Origin: Paragonimus westermani
Taxonomy: Eukaryota > Platyhelminthes > Trematoda > Plagiorchiida > Troglotrematidae
Length of the DNA stretch: 64,000 nt
Assembly: GCA_008508345.1 (NCBI GenBank)
Contig: QNGE01000977.1
Location: forward strand, 22,925 to 86,924
Direction of reading: 5' to 3'
This document shows positions 1 to 9,789 of this stretch, piece after piece. The translations under genes were made by a program, and so were the position numbers. Under the pieces are notes generated by a model. It had not been told where the DNA came from. It worked only from the letters and a program-made list of their open reading frames with translations, and did no database searches. Position 1 is the first letter of the stretch; every line of letters begins with the position of its first letter.

Positions 1-290
1 AGAACGATTAGGGTTCTCAACCAAAGCCTTTGGCTCAAAAGCCTGTACCGCAAGGCAGCGGGTGGGTGGCGGTGTACCAGAAGTGGTACGTTTTTCAGGA
101 AGAGATGCCAACCATCTTCCAACCCCCAACCTGGAGGACCAGGAGACTGTAGTTTGTCAGACCTCTACCTGTTGGCCTGCCTGGTATGAGTAACTCTGTC
201 CAGTTTAGCCCAAAAGGTCATAGAGATTCGCAAGCCGTCACACCACGTCAAGGTCCAGTCTCACCGTGACGGAATGGCGGTTTATAGTCG
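1..290 (+). repeat. Dispersed repeat R1, copy 1
   Basis: This stretch is recognisably related to 11130-11425 and, over its first 75 bases, to 56505-56580. Shared landmarks are the phrase with ctcaaccaaagcctttgg, then aagcctgtaccgcaaggcag, and a 3' part ending near caccacgtcaaggt. It has no long reading frame and no clear terminal structure, so the element class is not known. It may be the tail of a larger composite repeat whose other parts lie at 5739-6140, 16815-17190, 33155-33697 and 56765-56900. Confidence 0.6.
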
Positions 291-1310
291 ATGCATTCAA
301 TTCACCGAAGGTTCGTCGGACTCGTGGGCTCTGGGGTGACTAATTCTATCTGTGTGTATGTATGTCTGCTTGTTTGACTCTAGTCTTCTTGAGTTATGTT
401 GGATCACTGCTGTCAGTTCAGTTTGCCGGGCAACAGCCGCTGGGTCTAGACGAATTCCTCATGCTGGAACACACCGATGTACGCATATCGACACCGTTTT
501 CAGCGTTTTAGAAACCAATTTCGCACCACTCCACTTTTGTGATTTGGACGTTTTAAGTGGCAGTGCTGTTTGCGGAAACTATCATGCACCCTCGTTTGTC
601 AGTTTCCAGCCAAAAGGTTCGTGTTTACGATCGCGTGACTTATCGACAGACAGTAGACCGAAGCGTCATCCGGATATATACGATTTCTCCAGGATGAACG
701 ACGTTCTGTAGTAGACATGTGCGTGCGCCTGTCCACTAACTTTTTATTTCTTTCCAGGGAGCAATCGTACTGTGATCTCTGTTTAAACAGCCACCAAACT
801 AAAAGAACACGGTGGGGTTTTATAACTAAACTACATGTTTTACTGCTGTTTACGGATGTATTAGGTATGCAGCCGTAGCTTAGGCCGTGCCAACGACAGA
901 AACCAAGTTGAATCGTCTTCCCCGGGCAGCGCGCCAAACGGAAAATTTGTGGGACCTTCGGATACTTCAAGTGCAATTGTTCGCCTTGTGCTGTTAGTTG
1001 TACGAGTGAAGGTACTGACACTGAATTTGCATCAGACCTCCTGTAACAAGCTTACATATAGGCTCTGAGAAAGAACTGCTGATCCATGGCATCATCCAAC
1101 TGCGAGTTCAAACAGACGACACAGCGAGGAACGCAAATGCCTGTCTGAAGAAACAAATATCCAGTTTCAGACTCCAGATATTGCTCGGCAGCACAGCCTT
1201 CCGATCTGCCTGTTGGTGAGTGCGGACAGTAAAAGTGCTAATGGTTACAGGTTTCCTTGGTCTCACGAAACCAGACTCAAAAGCTTAAGAAGGTGGACGT
1301 GAACATCGGA
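291..1310. other. No recognisable gene
   Basis: About 1 kb without a convincing coding region. Short open frames exist on both strands (119 and 140 codons, overlapping each other), but neither resembles a known family, and overlapping open frames on opposite strands are expected by chance here. Confidence 0.5.
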
Positions 1311-1547
1311 TAGATTGGTCTGTTGGAGCAACGATACATTCGGATACTTCTCGTCGTTTATACCACAGAAGAGAACTGGTCTGGGAGACCTTACCTGGAC
1401 CTCACATCACCTTGACCTTTGAAATAACAGGACAGGTTTTTTTGAAAGGACCCTACTTGAAACCAGTGGTTGAAAAGTCCGGCTTACTTAACAATGGGAT
1501 TCCCTGAACCCGAGAGCGCAGTGAATAAGACAACGCTGACTGTTGTT
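1311..1547 (+). repeat. Dispersed repeat R2, copy 1
   Basis: Aligns by eye to 33155-33385. Both contain acgata..cttcggatacttc, tcgtttatacc, gggaccctac and cagtgaataagacaa in the same order and spacing. Here it ends exactly where the hammerhead repeat begins; at 33 kb it runs on into another repeat block. No coding capacity is seen. Confidence 0.6.
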
Positions 1548-1571
1548 CCAGCCAGCGTCTTTCGAAAAGAA

Positions 1572-1616
1572 GCACTAGACTCGAGTTTCGCTCTCATTAG
1601 AGCTCGTCTGTAGTGC
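1572..1616 (-). ncRNA. Type I hammerhead ribozyme, core-mutated copy
   Basis: On the minus strand, stem I is GCACTA paired with TAGTGC. Stem II is a perfect 5-bp hairpin, GCTCT-AATG-AGAGC. Then come GAAAC, a four-base loop TCGA and GTC, which forms the two-base-pair stem III and the cleavage triplet. The core reads CAGACGA where CUGANGA is required (U4 to A), so this copy is probably inactive, although all three helices are intact. Confidence 0.7.
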
Positions 1617-1627
1617 ATATCCTTGCC

Positions 1628-1682
1628 GGGATTTGTACTTCGGCCACGCATTTATGAGGCGACCGTGTTGACCACTGCGCCA
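1628..1682 (-). promoter_or_regulatory. tRNA-like RNA polymerase III A and B boxes of the hammerhead repeat
   Basis: On the minus strand, TGGCGCAGTGGT (complement of 1671-1682) matches the tRNA A box TRGCNNAGYNGG. GTACAAATCCC (complement of 1628-1638) is close to the B box GGTTCRANNCC. Their spacing suits an internal promoter, and they lie just upstream of the hammerhead, as in tRNA-derived SINEs. The A box recurs at about 2111-2122 (plus) and at the truncated 63 kb copy. Confidence 0.55.
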
Positions 1683-1994
1683 TTGACCTCACATTAGGCA
1701 CGGCCGAATTACGAAATCTAAACACTCAACCACTTTCGCTTGTGAGCAATGATCAGGTTGCCCGATCGTCTCGAGAGGAGACAATAACTGTCCTGTTAAC
1801 TCAAATCGATAACCACGGGATTAGGACATCCGAGATAGGTCGAGATCACTGATTCCATTCAACTTGCAAGGCGATATTTTATATTACTGATGAGCAGTCG
1901 GGGATTTGGTTTATTTTCAGGTTGAACATCACTCAGAATTGATCGCAGTGTTCGCATTCAGATAGACTTTCCAGCCAGCCTCTTTCGAGAAGAA

Positions 1995-2039
1995 GCACTA
2001 GACTCGAGTTTCGCTCTGATTACAGCTCGTCAGTAGTGC
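1995..2039 (-). ncRNA. Type I hammerhead ribozyme, intact core
   Basis: On the minus strand this has GCACTA (stem I), the exact core CTGACGA, a stem II with GCT/AGC outer pairs and one internal mismatch, GAAA, a two-base-pair stem III (AC/GT around the loop TCGA), the cleavage triplet GTC, and TAGTGC closing stem I over six pairs. All catalytic nucleotides expected of a hammerhead are present. Cleavage would fall between 2001 and 2000. The minimal two-pair stem III is typical of animal type I hammerheads, which often act as dimers; the neighbouring copy 423 bases away fits that. Confidence 0.78.
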
Positions 2040-2059
2040 ATATCCTTGCCACAGGCAAA

Positions 2060-2156
2060 AGTGGTCGAGGGTTCAGATTTGATAATTCGGTCGTGTCTAG
2101 TGTGAAGTCAGTGGCGCAGTGGTCAACACGGCTGACTGTTTTTGTTCACTGCCAAG
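2060..2156 (+). repeat. Inverted fragment of the hammerhead repeat
   Basis: The region through gtggcgcagtggtcaacacg is the reverse complement of the A-box half of the neighbouring minus-strand unit (about 1665-1735). The two therefore sit head to head. It is cut off on the right by the Gypsy LTR that begins at 2157. Confidence 0.65.
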
Positions 2157-2335
2157 TGTTATGAATAATCAGATACGACGGCACAAACGATCAATCTTGA
2201 GTCAGAAAGAGAAGAGCAGGGGGGTCCGTGTGATAGGCTTTATTCGTCTAACAATTGGCGTATGACAGCTGAAATGGAAAACGTAAATGGATTACCAACT
2301 CAAGGATGAAACAAATAACACAAAATATTGTAACA
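2157..2335 (-). repeat. 3' LTR of the Gypsy element
   Basis: 179 bp with perfect 5-base inverted ends TGTTA...TAACA. It differs from the other LTR by three substitutions and one base in a G run. On the minus strand it contains AATAAAG, a possible polyadenylation signal. Confidence 0.93.
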
Positions 2336-2347
2336 TTCTCCCCCACC
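2336..2347 (-). other. Polypurine tract
   Basis: The 12 bases abutting the 3' LTR read GGTGGGGGAGAA on the minus strand. This is the expected position and composition for the plus-strand primer of an LTR retrotransposon. Confidence 0.8.
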
Positions 2348-2454
2348 AAGAAATGTGAGCAGTGAAAAATAGTAGGTTACAAGGGGAATAATTGAACATG
2401 CGTACACTGATCGATGAAACAATATTTGGTAGTGAGCGTCAATATGTAATTGGT

Positions 2455-2865
2455 TTATGCGTCTCTGTTTCTCAGACAATGTGGATGAACACGCTGTTGT
2501 TGTTTGATCAACATTTCACGATTACGTGAGTGATCGTTCTTGGGGGCATCATATGCTTCAGTGTTGTGTATGTCAGCTGAGGGAATGCTGTTATGCTGCT
2601 CTGTGATAGGGACGCAATCAGTGGGTACAGATGAGGTCTCTTCGATCGCAAGTGTCGACAATCCTTGCAAAGGGGTCTCAGACATGACTTCTCCTTTGGG
2701 GGCCAGTTGGTGAACAGAAACTGTTCCCTCCATGCCATTAGGAAAGCGAACGTACGCGTAATGTGGATTGCACTGAAGTAATTCAACTTCTTCGACGAGT
2801 GGGTCACAATTAGACTGTCTGACATTCTTCTTAAACAACACCGGTCCAGGTTTAGTGAGCCACAT
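2455..2865 (-). pseudogene. Gypsy integrase C-terminal region, fragment
   Basis: A 136-codon open frame. Its first 60 residues contain KPGPVLFKKNVR, VEEVELLQ and YVRFPNGMEGTVSVHQLAP, a pattern common at the C-terminal end of trematode and insect Gypsy Pol proteins just after the integrase core. The rest is acidic, polar and low in conservation. It is separated by frame changes from the integrase core upstream and ends about 120 bases before the 3' LTR. Confidence 0.75.
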
Positions 2866-2940
2866 CGGGAAGTTTGTTCCGGAGGTCGACCTTCGGTTAT
2901 AGAGGAATAATCTTTCATGTGGTGTGGCATTAGTTGCGGA

Positions 2941-3798
2941 TCACAATAGTGATCTGACAGAGTGCAAAGCATCAAGAAGAACAAATTTCCATTGATTGGT
3001 GGCCAAGTTACGAGATTTCAGGGCGAGCAAAGTTTTCCAAAGCGTTTCATTCAAATGCTCTACTTGCCCGTTACCCTGTGGGTTGTATGGTTTTGTTCTA
3101 CTTGTCGCGACTCCCCTTTCGTGAAGAAACTGTTGAACATTTGATGACATGAACGACGATCCACGATCAGAATGAATGTATGCCGGAGTACCAAACAACG
3201 AAAACAACTGACAAAAACATTTAATAACGGTCTCCCTAGTCTGATCAGGACAAGCAAAAGTAACGCGAGAATATTCATCAATAATTGTTAATAAATAACG
3301 ATTGCGGGTTACTGATGGAAGGGGACCCTTAAAATCAATCGACAGTCTTTCGAATTATTGTGTGGTTTTTATGAGCTCACCTCAAGCTTTCGAGAAAAAA
3401 CGAGGTTCGATTTCACAGCATATTGAACATTTGGCAACAACGCCTCGAACTTTTTCGCAGAAAAGAGGAGGTTTCTGGCGCGGACAAAGTGCATCAAACG
3501 AGAAACGCCGGGATGACGAAGCGATTCATGTATTCTTTCAAGTCGATATTCGTCATTAGAGCCTTGCAACAATTTCGCGAGAGTGCATCTGCCGCTCGGT
3601 TATCTTTACCAGGTCGATATACAACATCGAACTTGAATGGCGACAGTTCCAGTTCCCAACGTTCAATTTTACCGTTCTTAATCTTCCCTCTGTGCTGATT
3701 GCCGTAGATGAAGGCGACGGGACGTTGGTCAGTAACACGTTTAGAATGGTTGCGAAGTAGAAAGTGTTTTCATTTACGCATGCATTCCACAACAGCAT
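2941..3798 (-). pseudogene. Gypsy RNase H (end) and integrase, frameshifted
   Basis: The region is read in three different frames. 3572-3369 gives the zinc-binding N-terminus with HESLRHPGVSRL, but the second metal pair (Cys-x-x-Cys expected) is lost, with NVQYAV in that place. 3281-2941 gives the catalytic core, seen as FGTPAYIHSDRGSSF with the second catalytic Asp, then RTKPYNPQGNGQVEHLNE with the last acidic residue. 3798-3556 covers the end of RNase H. The breaks and the lost cysteines mean no functional integrase. Confidence 0.85.
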
Positions 3799-3845
3799 AC
3801 GCTTCCTTTTCTACGGCGGAATAGTGTCGCTCACTGGACGACAGA

Positions 3846-4850
3846 CTACGCTACCGGCCGACCATTTTGATTCAGAGTGGCTGCGATCGCCACATCAGAG
3901 GCGTCTTTCTCGACAATCAAAGGCGTATCGTACTGAATAGTAGAAATAGCAGCTTTGCATAACTCACGTTTCAGAGCCTCGAAGGCTTCTCTAACTTCAG
4001 TGGGTAGGGGGAAGGTGGCATTATGCACAACTTTGTGAATTTTATCAGAGAATTGAGATATCCACCGTGAGTAGTAAGCGAATGATCCAACTATTCGTTG
4101 CTGGGATTTCAAGTTAAGGGGAGGGGCTAATTCTCGCAGGGGTTTCAGGCGATCAGGATCCGGTTTAATACTGTTCTTGGATACCTCATAACCTAGAAGT
4201 TTGATTTGTTTAGCAGCGGCGATGCTCTTTGTTTCACTGATAGACAATCCATATTTTCTGGCCACGTCTAGGAACTTTCGAAGATTGAGTTCATGTTCTA
4301 CGGAGTTGATTCCACATATTGTAATATTGTCAACGTAAATAAAGATGTCTTTCAGTTGTTCGCGTGCTATTATATTGTCATTAGTTCGTTGAAAGTAAGC
4401 GACGCCATTCGTCACGCCAAACGGAATCCGATGAAACTGATATAAACGTCCGCATGCCTCAAAAGCCGTAAAAGGCTCTTCTCCAATAGGGATCTGGTGA
4501 TAAGCACTCTTTAGATCCAAAGTGCTATAAGTGTCGTATATGGCAATGCGTTCAATCATTTCGTCAATTTTTGGGAGAGGATAGGCATCCAAGAGGGTAT
4601 ATTTGTTAACTGTTTGGCTGTAGTCAACTACCATTCTCCTCTTGTGCTCGTCGTTAGCGACTACCAAGACTTGAGCTCTCCAAGGGGAGGAGGAAGGCTC
4701 GATAATTCCTTCAGCAAGCAAACGGCGAATTTGATCGCGTATAAACTTTTCGTCAGCTGGATTGTGTCTTCTGGATTTTGTTGCAATGGGCTTGAAGTTT
4801 GGCATCAGGTTTTGGAAAAGACGAGCAGGTTCGATGTGAGCTGGGGTCAT
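3846..4850 (-). pseudogene. Gypsy reverse transcriptase / start of RNase H
   Basis: A 334-codon open frame. Visible in order: the N-terminal fingers with EGIIEPSSSPWRAQVLVV (about residues 48-65), RMVVDYSQTVNKYT, YSTLDLKSAYHQIPI (first catalytic Asp), HRIPFGVTNGVAYFQR, the catalytic box FIYVDNITI, the thumb motif KLLGYEVS, QRIVGSFAYYSRWI, and the RNase H opening with VEKDASDVAIAATL. The catalytic box is YVDN instead of YVDD, so the second metal-binding Asp is Asn and polymerase activity should be lost. Just upstream (about 4851-5000) a second frame retains the protease C-terminus with VLPRLCAEVLLGQ and FGGPKPPF, but the protease N-terminus with its active-site Asp and the gag zinc knuckle are missing. 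Confidence 0.9.
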
Positions 4851-5008
4851 TGAACAGAGTGAAAATGGTGGTTTTGGCCCACCAAATGGAATTTCAACAC
4901 TTTTATGAAGTTTCAGAAATTATTGACCAAGAAGAACTTCTGCACATAAACGCGGTAAAACTGACGGCTTCACTCCCTCATACACAGCATCTTTGTATTT
5001 GATGCACG

Positions 5009-5536
5009 TCAGGACGTGGCCTCGCTTATTACTCTGAGTAGACTGGTATAATTGAGACTTTCCGCCAATTCAAGTGATCTGGTCTGATCGAAAGCAGCCT
5101 GAAAATTCAACACTCTTCGTTCCAACAGTCTCTGTCGGATCTGGCTAGACAGCAGACCACTTATGAAGGCGTCTCGGATTGCATCGTCTCGATTCTGCTC
5201 GGCTGTAGTGGCTTTAAAGTTGCGGTCTTTCGCAAGCGACCTCAATTTTAGTGTAAACTGGTCCAGCGTCTGTCCACCTTCTTGTCTACAGGTCGCTAAC
5301 AGATGTCGAGCGATTACTCCATTCTTGGGTTCAACATATAGGTCCCGTAGTATGGAGCTATACTCACAGACCGAGGACGAGATGTAATTACTCAACGTAG
5401 TCAATTTGTTCGGAGGAAAACTGTTAATAGACGACAAGAAATTAGTGAACGTACAGAAGCAGTCATTCCATTCTTTAGAAGCGTTAACTGCGTTGGGGTT
5501 GATGTCAAACCTCTCAGGGCGTAGGATCCCTTCCAT
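5009..5536 (-). pseudogene. Gypsy Gag, truncated
   Basis: The frame starts at ATG 5536, only five bases after the primer-binding site. The product (about 175 residues) is a capsid-like helical protein with EWNDCFCTFTNFLSS, LLATCRQEGGQTLDQF and DAFISGLLSSQIRQRL, typical of Gypsy-type Gag capsid regions. No CCHC zinc knuckle remains; the frame ends where the internal deletion into the protease begins. Confidence 0.8.
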
Positions 5537-5541
5537 CACGT

Positions 5542-5559
5542 AATTGTTAGACGAATAAA
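5542..5559 (-). promoter_or_regulatory. Putative self-priming primer-binding site
   Basis: The 18 bases that start one base inside the 5' LTR are a perfect reverse complement of 5642-5659 within the same LTR (and of the matching stretch in the 3' LTR near 2246-2263). LTR retrotransposons normally carry a tRNA complement here; I see no obvious tRNA 3'-end complement. Complementarity to the element's own transcript is the hallmark of Tf1/sushi-type self-priming. That this element primes this way is an inference. Confidence 0.6.
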
Positions 5560-5560
5560 T

Positions 5561-5738
5561 TGTTATGAATAATCAGATTCGACGGCACAAACGATCAATC
5601 TTGAGTCAGAAAGAGAAGAGCAGGGGGTCCGTATGATAGGCTTTATTCGTCTAACAATTGGCGTATGACAGCTGAAATGGAAAACGTAAATGGATTACCA
5701 ACTCAAGGATGAAACAAATAACACAAAATATTATAACA
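5561..5738 (-). repeat. 5' LTR of the Gypsy element
   Basis: 178 bp, TGTTA...TAACA ends, about 98% identical to the 3' LTR. On the minus strand a TTATAATA stretch lies near the start and AATAAAG about 95 bases in, overlapping the segment complementary to the primer-binding site. Confidence 0.93.
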
Positions 5739-6140
5739 CTGAACACGGTAGAAGTGGCAAAAGACATCAAGATCCTGAGGAGTACTGTAAGTTTTTTGAT
5801 TATGGTAAATGCTACGTCAATGGCAGCGGTCATCCGTTTTGCCATTGGAGTGTTCTTTGTTTACAGGTACTTATTCGAAGGATAACAGTCCCACAACTAT
5901 TGAGAATAGTTCTGTCGTATATTCGTTGGACTGTGCCTCACTACCTAAGCATGTGTACATCCAGTGGTGCAACTCAAGCCTGCCAGCTCAACTCTTTCGT
6001 CCGGCTGCTCCTCTCTGACCTGTCTGAGGTGGTTACATCCAAGTGGTCAAAACTGTAGTCAACATATTTCTCCGGTCCGATGGGGTGCATAAATCTGACC
6101 ACTACGTCAAGGTAGAAAAACGGGTAAACGAGTGGGTATC
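5739..6140 (+). repeat. Dispersed repeat R3, copy 1
   Basis: Matches 33386-33697 and part of 16815-17190. Shared landmarks are ggagtgttctttgttt, cccacaactattgagaatag, ctgtgcctcactacctaagca and tccggctgctcc. The later part, around gaccactacgtcaaggtag, also recurs at 56870-56900. Its class is not identifiable. Confidence 0.55.
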
Positions 6141-6399
6141 CGGCGAGCGATAGTTGAACACTGCATGTCAAGTCCTAACTACCTAATCGATGCCCGCTGT
6201 TCTCACTCATTCTCTGCTTCTGTACGATGAACCGGATTAGTATGCAAAGAAGTTTTCATCTTTTGGTAAAATCTACCTATGGAACAGAAGTGTGATGACT
6301 CAAAAGACACTGGTGCGATGCGACTCAGTGACTGATGATGTTGAACAAAGTTTGTTTGTGCTTTCAAGTCATGTTTCGTGCGCTTGACTTCCAGGGTCC

Positions 6400-9030
6400 T
6401 CAGTGACGACGAAGCAGAATCTCAGTCAAACTGGATCAGGAATTGTATTGAGATCTAAGGCAAAACAAAACCTGTTCTACTGGCTCCTAATGTGGCATCA
6501 GACGGGAAACTTCACTCCTAGTCTGTCGATGCGGACTATAAAAACTTCGTTTATTTGCCACATGTTCCCACAAACAACATTTCGGGTGCAGTCAAGAACG
6601 CCTCTTACCGTGTCTTCTTTCGTTGTTCTAAGACACACCGGACAATCGAGCAACATTGTGATTGCTTCTGATGTGGACGCATAACTAGAAGGTACGCCTA
6701 ATGCCCTGGTGCGACCCTCTGAGAATGTTCATATCACGAGCTCCATGTTTGGAGCTTCGCATTTGAACACAGACGACTACGGTGCGTCACCTGGAGACCA
6801 CCCTCTGCTACTCAATCGTGAATCCAAGTTGATCACACCTCTGTCAACTGTTGGTGACGCTACTCTGTACAGACTGCCAGTCACTCTAGTGTGACCGTTT
6901 TGATTCAGAACATGCCGTTGCTCGCACTCGCTTCGTTTTATCATTACTTCAAAGGTCACTTGCTCGCATCCAAAATATTCCATTGGAAATTGATCGACGG
7001 GAGTAAACAAAACTACCGTAAAACAGTACATACAACCACTGTCGAGTCACAACAGTACAGCGATCCACATGAATACTGGACAAAATTCCCAATAACCGTG
7101 CAAAGAGTTTTCTTGCAACTAAGCACCGCCGGTGTGACAAGAATGGGTTTCCGCCCTTTCAGCAGAACTTATAGTCAAACTCTGCTGATCCTCCTTGATT
7201 CCAATTACAACAAAAATCGTCGAGAACTGACATACAAAATTACGAAGACTGCGAATAAGGACCATGTGGCTTACTTCTCTGAGCTATCTAATAAGTGGAG
7301 AATGCGTGGTCCGTAGTTGTGCTAATCATCGACAAGGTGTTAGCGAGAATATATGTGAAAGAGGGGTCGCAGATTTACAATCAGTTGCAGGGGCTTGACA
7401 GAGGGGTTGATCATTTTGTGGAACAACTTAACTGGCCTGAACCAATTCACTCACTTGTGAATGGTGAAACTTGTATGTTTACCGTATTCCTTCCAAGCCC
7501 CTACCAAAACCGAAGTGACTTTGGAACTTAAATCATTGAAACGTAATAAAGTCCCATGTCCGAACCTTCTTCCCCCAGCACTTTTCAAAGACGTTTGTGA
7601 AGGACTGGCGTCCGAACTGATCATACTTCTCCGTTCTGTCAGTGAGGTTGAAGAGGTGCGTCATGGTCGGTGTTTATGAAGAATCATTCCCGCTTTCAAA
7701 AATGGTATTAGAATGAAATGAAACGACCACAAGTATTAGCCTTGTCTCTCTCTAGTCAAAGATGCCCATAGGTCGCGTAGTGCGACAGCTACTGCAACAC
7801 AAGGGTATTCACATAAGATTAGAACAGGTTGGTTTGCCACCTTGCTGCGAGTGAATCAGTAATGTGCTCATCATGCGACGGACGCTGGAGTATCGGCACC
7901 CCTTTCTTCAGTCAACAGTTTTGATGCCTTTGAGTCTAAAGGTTGTTTTTGGCTTGATGGCTCGACGCACTCGTTGGAGTTGTCTTCGTTACGGAGGAGT
8001 CATAGTTGAACAAGTTTATTAATGTCGTATGGCCGTGTTGTGTGCAGATTGCGCATTTATAGGCAGCTGCCTCAAGCGCTTTCCGCGTCCAGTGACAGTC
8101 AACAGTGGTGTCCAATGTCCCTCTTTTTAGTTTTTTTTGGCGGACAGTATTCTTAAGGATGCACTCAGACTTCTAGAATCTTGATGGGTAGCTTCTTCCA
8201 GGTGGTATGCTGACTGATAAGGAGTATGCGGATTACTTCGCCTCACTTGCTTTTTCTGCAGAGAGCATGTTGACCATGTTGAACTGACCAAGTGATGCAA
8301 CTGCCTGTACAGTGCATCCTCTACATCTCCAAATTGTAAAGTAGTATTGTTGCAAGATGGGGTTGACGTTGTTCGTATGCATGTCATTGCAGATCCCCCC
8401 GGGACTGTCGATAACTTCATCGGCATGGGTAGTTTCATTTCACCAGCTCATAGTGTTGCCTACAAAGTATCCACAAGGACATCGAATGCACTACATGATT
8501 TCACTATTCCTCATCATTTGTGGCGCCACAAAGACTTCCTTCTGTCAATTAGTGACAGTATTTACAATGCATGTGTGTTCCTCGTTTTGCTCGGTGGATC
8601 AGAAACCTGACTCATTCGTGGGAGACGCATCCAAACTCTCACTGTTCGACCAACATTGTCTTTCCCAGCTAGCCTGTGCATGTAGTGTAGCAGCCCTTTG
8701 TCGCATATTTAAGAAATGTGCAAATTCACGGCCAATAACGAAGCTAATGAAGGTGCACAGCCTTCGCTGATTGAGTCGCGTGCCCCTTATATCGATAAGG
8801 TGTCTGCCGCACCACGCATTGTTTAATGTGGCTGTTGATAGTGGGAGAAAACCGCAAGGCAGTCAGGTGATGACGTGGTCAATTTGGCTGCTCGGCTGAG
8901 CAAGTTTGGTAGGTGTCGTTTGCGTGGCAGGGGAGTTCTCGATCATCAACATCGCTAAGTGGAAACTCTCCCGGATGTGACAGTGTGCCGCAGTCATTGG
9001 CGAGCCCGTGTCATGAGGCTCTACTGGTTT
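6400..9030 (+). mobile_element. Decayed RTE-like LINE (endonuclease-reverse transcriptase), copy A
   Basis: Reading across stops and frameshifts, the order fits an EN-RT LINE. An endonuclease C-terminus at about 6570-6950 has DSEHAVARTRF, where active copies have the catalytic SDH. A linker follows. The RT fingers near 7520-7660 read ELKSLKRNKVP and LLPPALFKD. The palm remnant around 7830-8150 has GWFATLL, KFINVV and a region where RQGCP would lie. The C-terminal connection near 8400-8620 has VDNFIGMGSFIS, HHLWRHKD and SIYNACVF. The 3' region near 8850-9010 matches the end of copy C at 34.5-34.75 kb (GTGGTCA and GTGTGCCGCAGT landmarks). Nothing here can be expressed; it is an old copy. Confidence 0.75.
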
Positions 9031-9789
9031 TGTTCTTTCGCTTTTCTTTTTTCTTATTTTCGCGTTCATACTTATTTGTTACTCTGCTACTTCATGCAGC
9101 ATTGTCAGGGTCGTCGGCAGCCTGCACTAAGGTACCCACTGGTACGGCTCATGATCGGAAATGCTGGTGATGTTACTGATGAAATTACCAGTCGTGCTGC
9201 TGCTAGGAAATGAAGGAAGTCGTCATCTGCGCCTTTTTTTTGTCTTCATTCATCAATGCTTACATGTACCAACTGTAGTTTGCTCAGACACAAGCCGTGG
9301 TAGATTGCTGAGAGCAAATAAACTCTTCATGGCGGATAAGCCGGATCGCCTATTCAGGGGATGGAACTTAAGTGCCTGGTTATTCTTGGCTTGACAGACA
9401 AGCGTTTTTAATATACCACAAGCAACGGCGATTTACGAATTCATCCCACGATTTCGTCACTCATTTACGCTTCATCTGTAACGTCACGGGCTCATATGAC
9501 ACTATCTAGGTAGATTAAGTAAGCAATCTCAAGCAACCGGCCTGAACGACAGCGACAGGGTCAAAACCAACCCAACTGTTTGACTAAGCTTTGCATGCCA
9601 CTGTTGTGTGTGTCGCTCTTACCACTTGGCCCTGTATGAACTGCATGTTGCCCACATGATTAATTAAAGGAGTGTCCATTTACTCAATATCGGTCAATTT
9701 GCTGCCTAGCAAAGGCCTCATTCAACGCCCGTCGGAATCTTTGAGTAGTCCTTCCTGAGTGTTATCGCGAAAAGTGTTTTTTTTTACGT
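9031..9789. other. No recognisable gene
   Basis: T-rich sequence between two LINE remnants. Several overlapping short open frames (77-85 codons) in more than one frame show no familiar motif. Confidence 0.4.

Larger units (their letters stand above)
1548..2050 (-). repeat. Hammerhead-ribozyme SINE-like repeat, partial tandem dimer
   Basis: An 80-base segment occurs twice in direct orientation (1548-1627 and 1971-2050), about 95% identical, separated by a unique middle, giving a 423-base period. Read on the minus strand, the unit contains a tRNA-like A box and B box followed by a compact type I hammerhead ribozyme, which is present in both 80-base copies. Cleavage at the two ribozymes would release a 423-nt monomer. 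Related fragments lie at 26790-27010, 38935-39400, 59460-59580, 63083-63335 and 63930-64000. The combination of RNA polymerase III boxes, hammerhead and tandem period is that of the schistosome Sm-alpha satellite/SINE family; the sequence itself is not claimed to be Sm-alpha. An alternative reading is a small element with 80-bp terminal direct repeats. Confidence 0.8.
2157..5738 (-). mobile_element. Ty3/Gypsy LTR retrotransposon, defective, 3.6 kb
   Basis: Order on the minus strand: 5' LTR (5561-5738), primer-binding site, gag (5536-5009), a protease remnant (about 5000-4851), reverse transcriptase and start of RNase H (4850-3846), the rest of RNase H and integrase (3798-2941), the integrase C-terminal region (2865-2455), polypurine tract and 3' LTR (2157-2335). 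Domain order RT-RH-IN places it in Ty3/Gypsy, and the compact size and integrase wording resemble the trematode CsRn1-like group (inference). At least four frame breaks, a deletion between gag and protease and a catalytic substitution in RT make it non-autonomous. No target-site duplication is visible (ccaag on the left, ctgaa on the right). Confidence 0.93.

Noticed and set aside
1886..1900. CTGATGAG on the plus strand
   Set aside because: No GAAA partner or stem II follows; it lies in the spacer of the hammerhead repeat and is coincidental.
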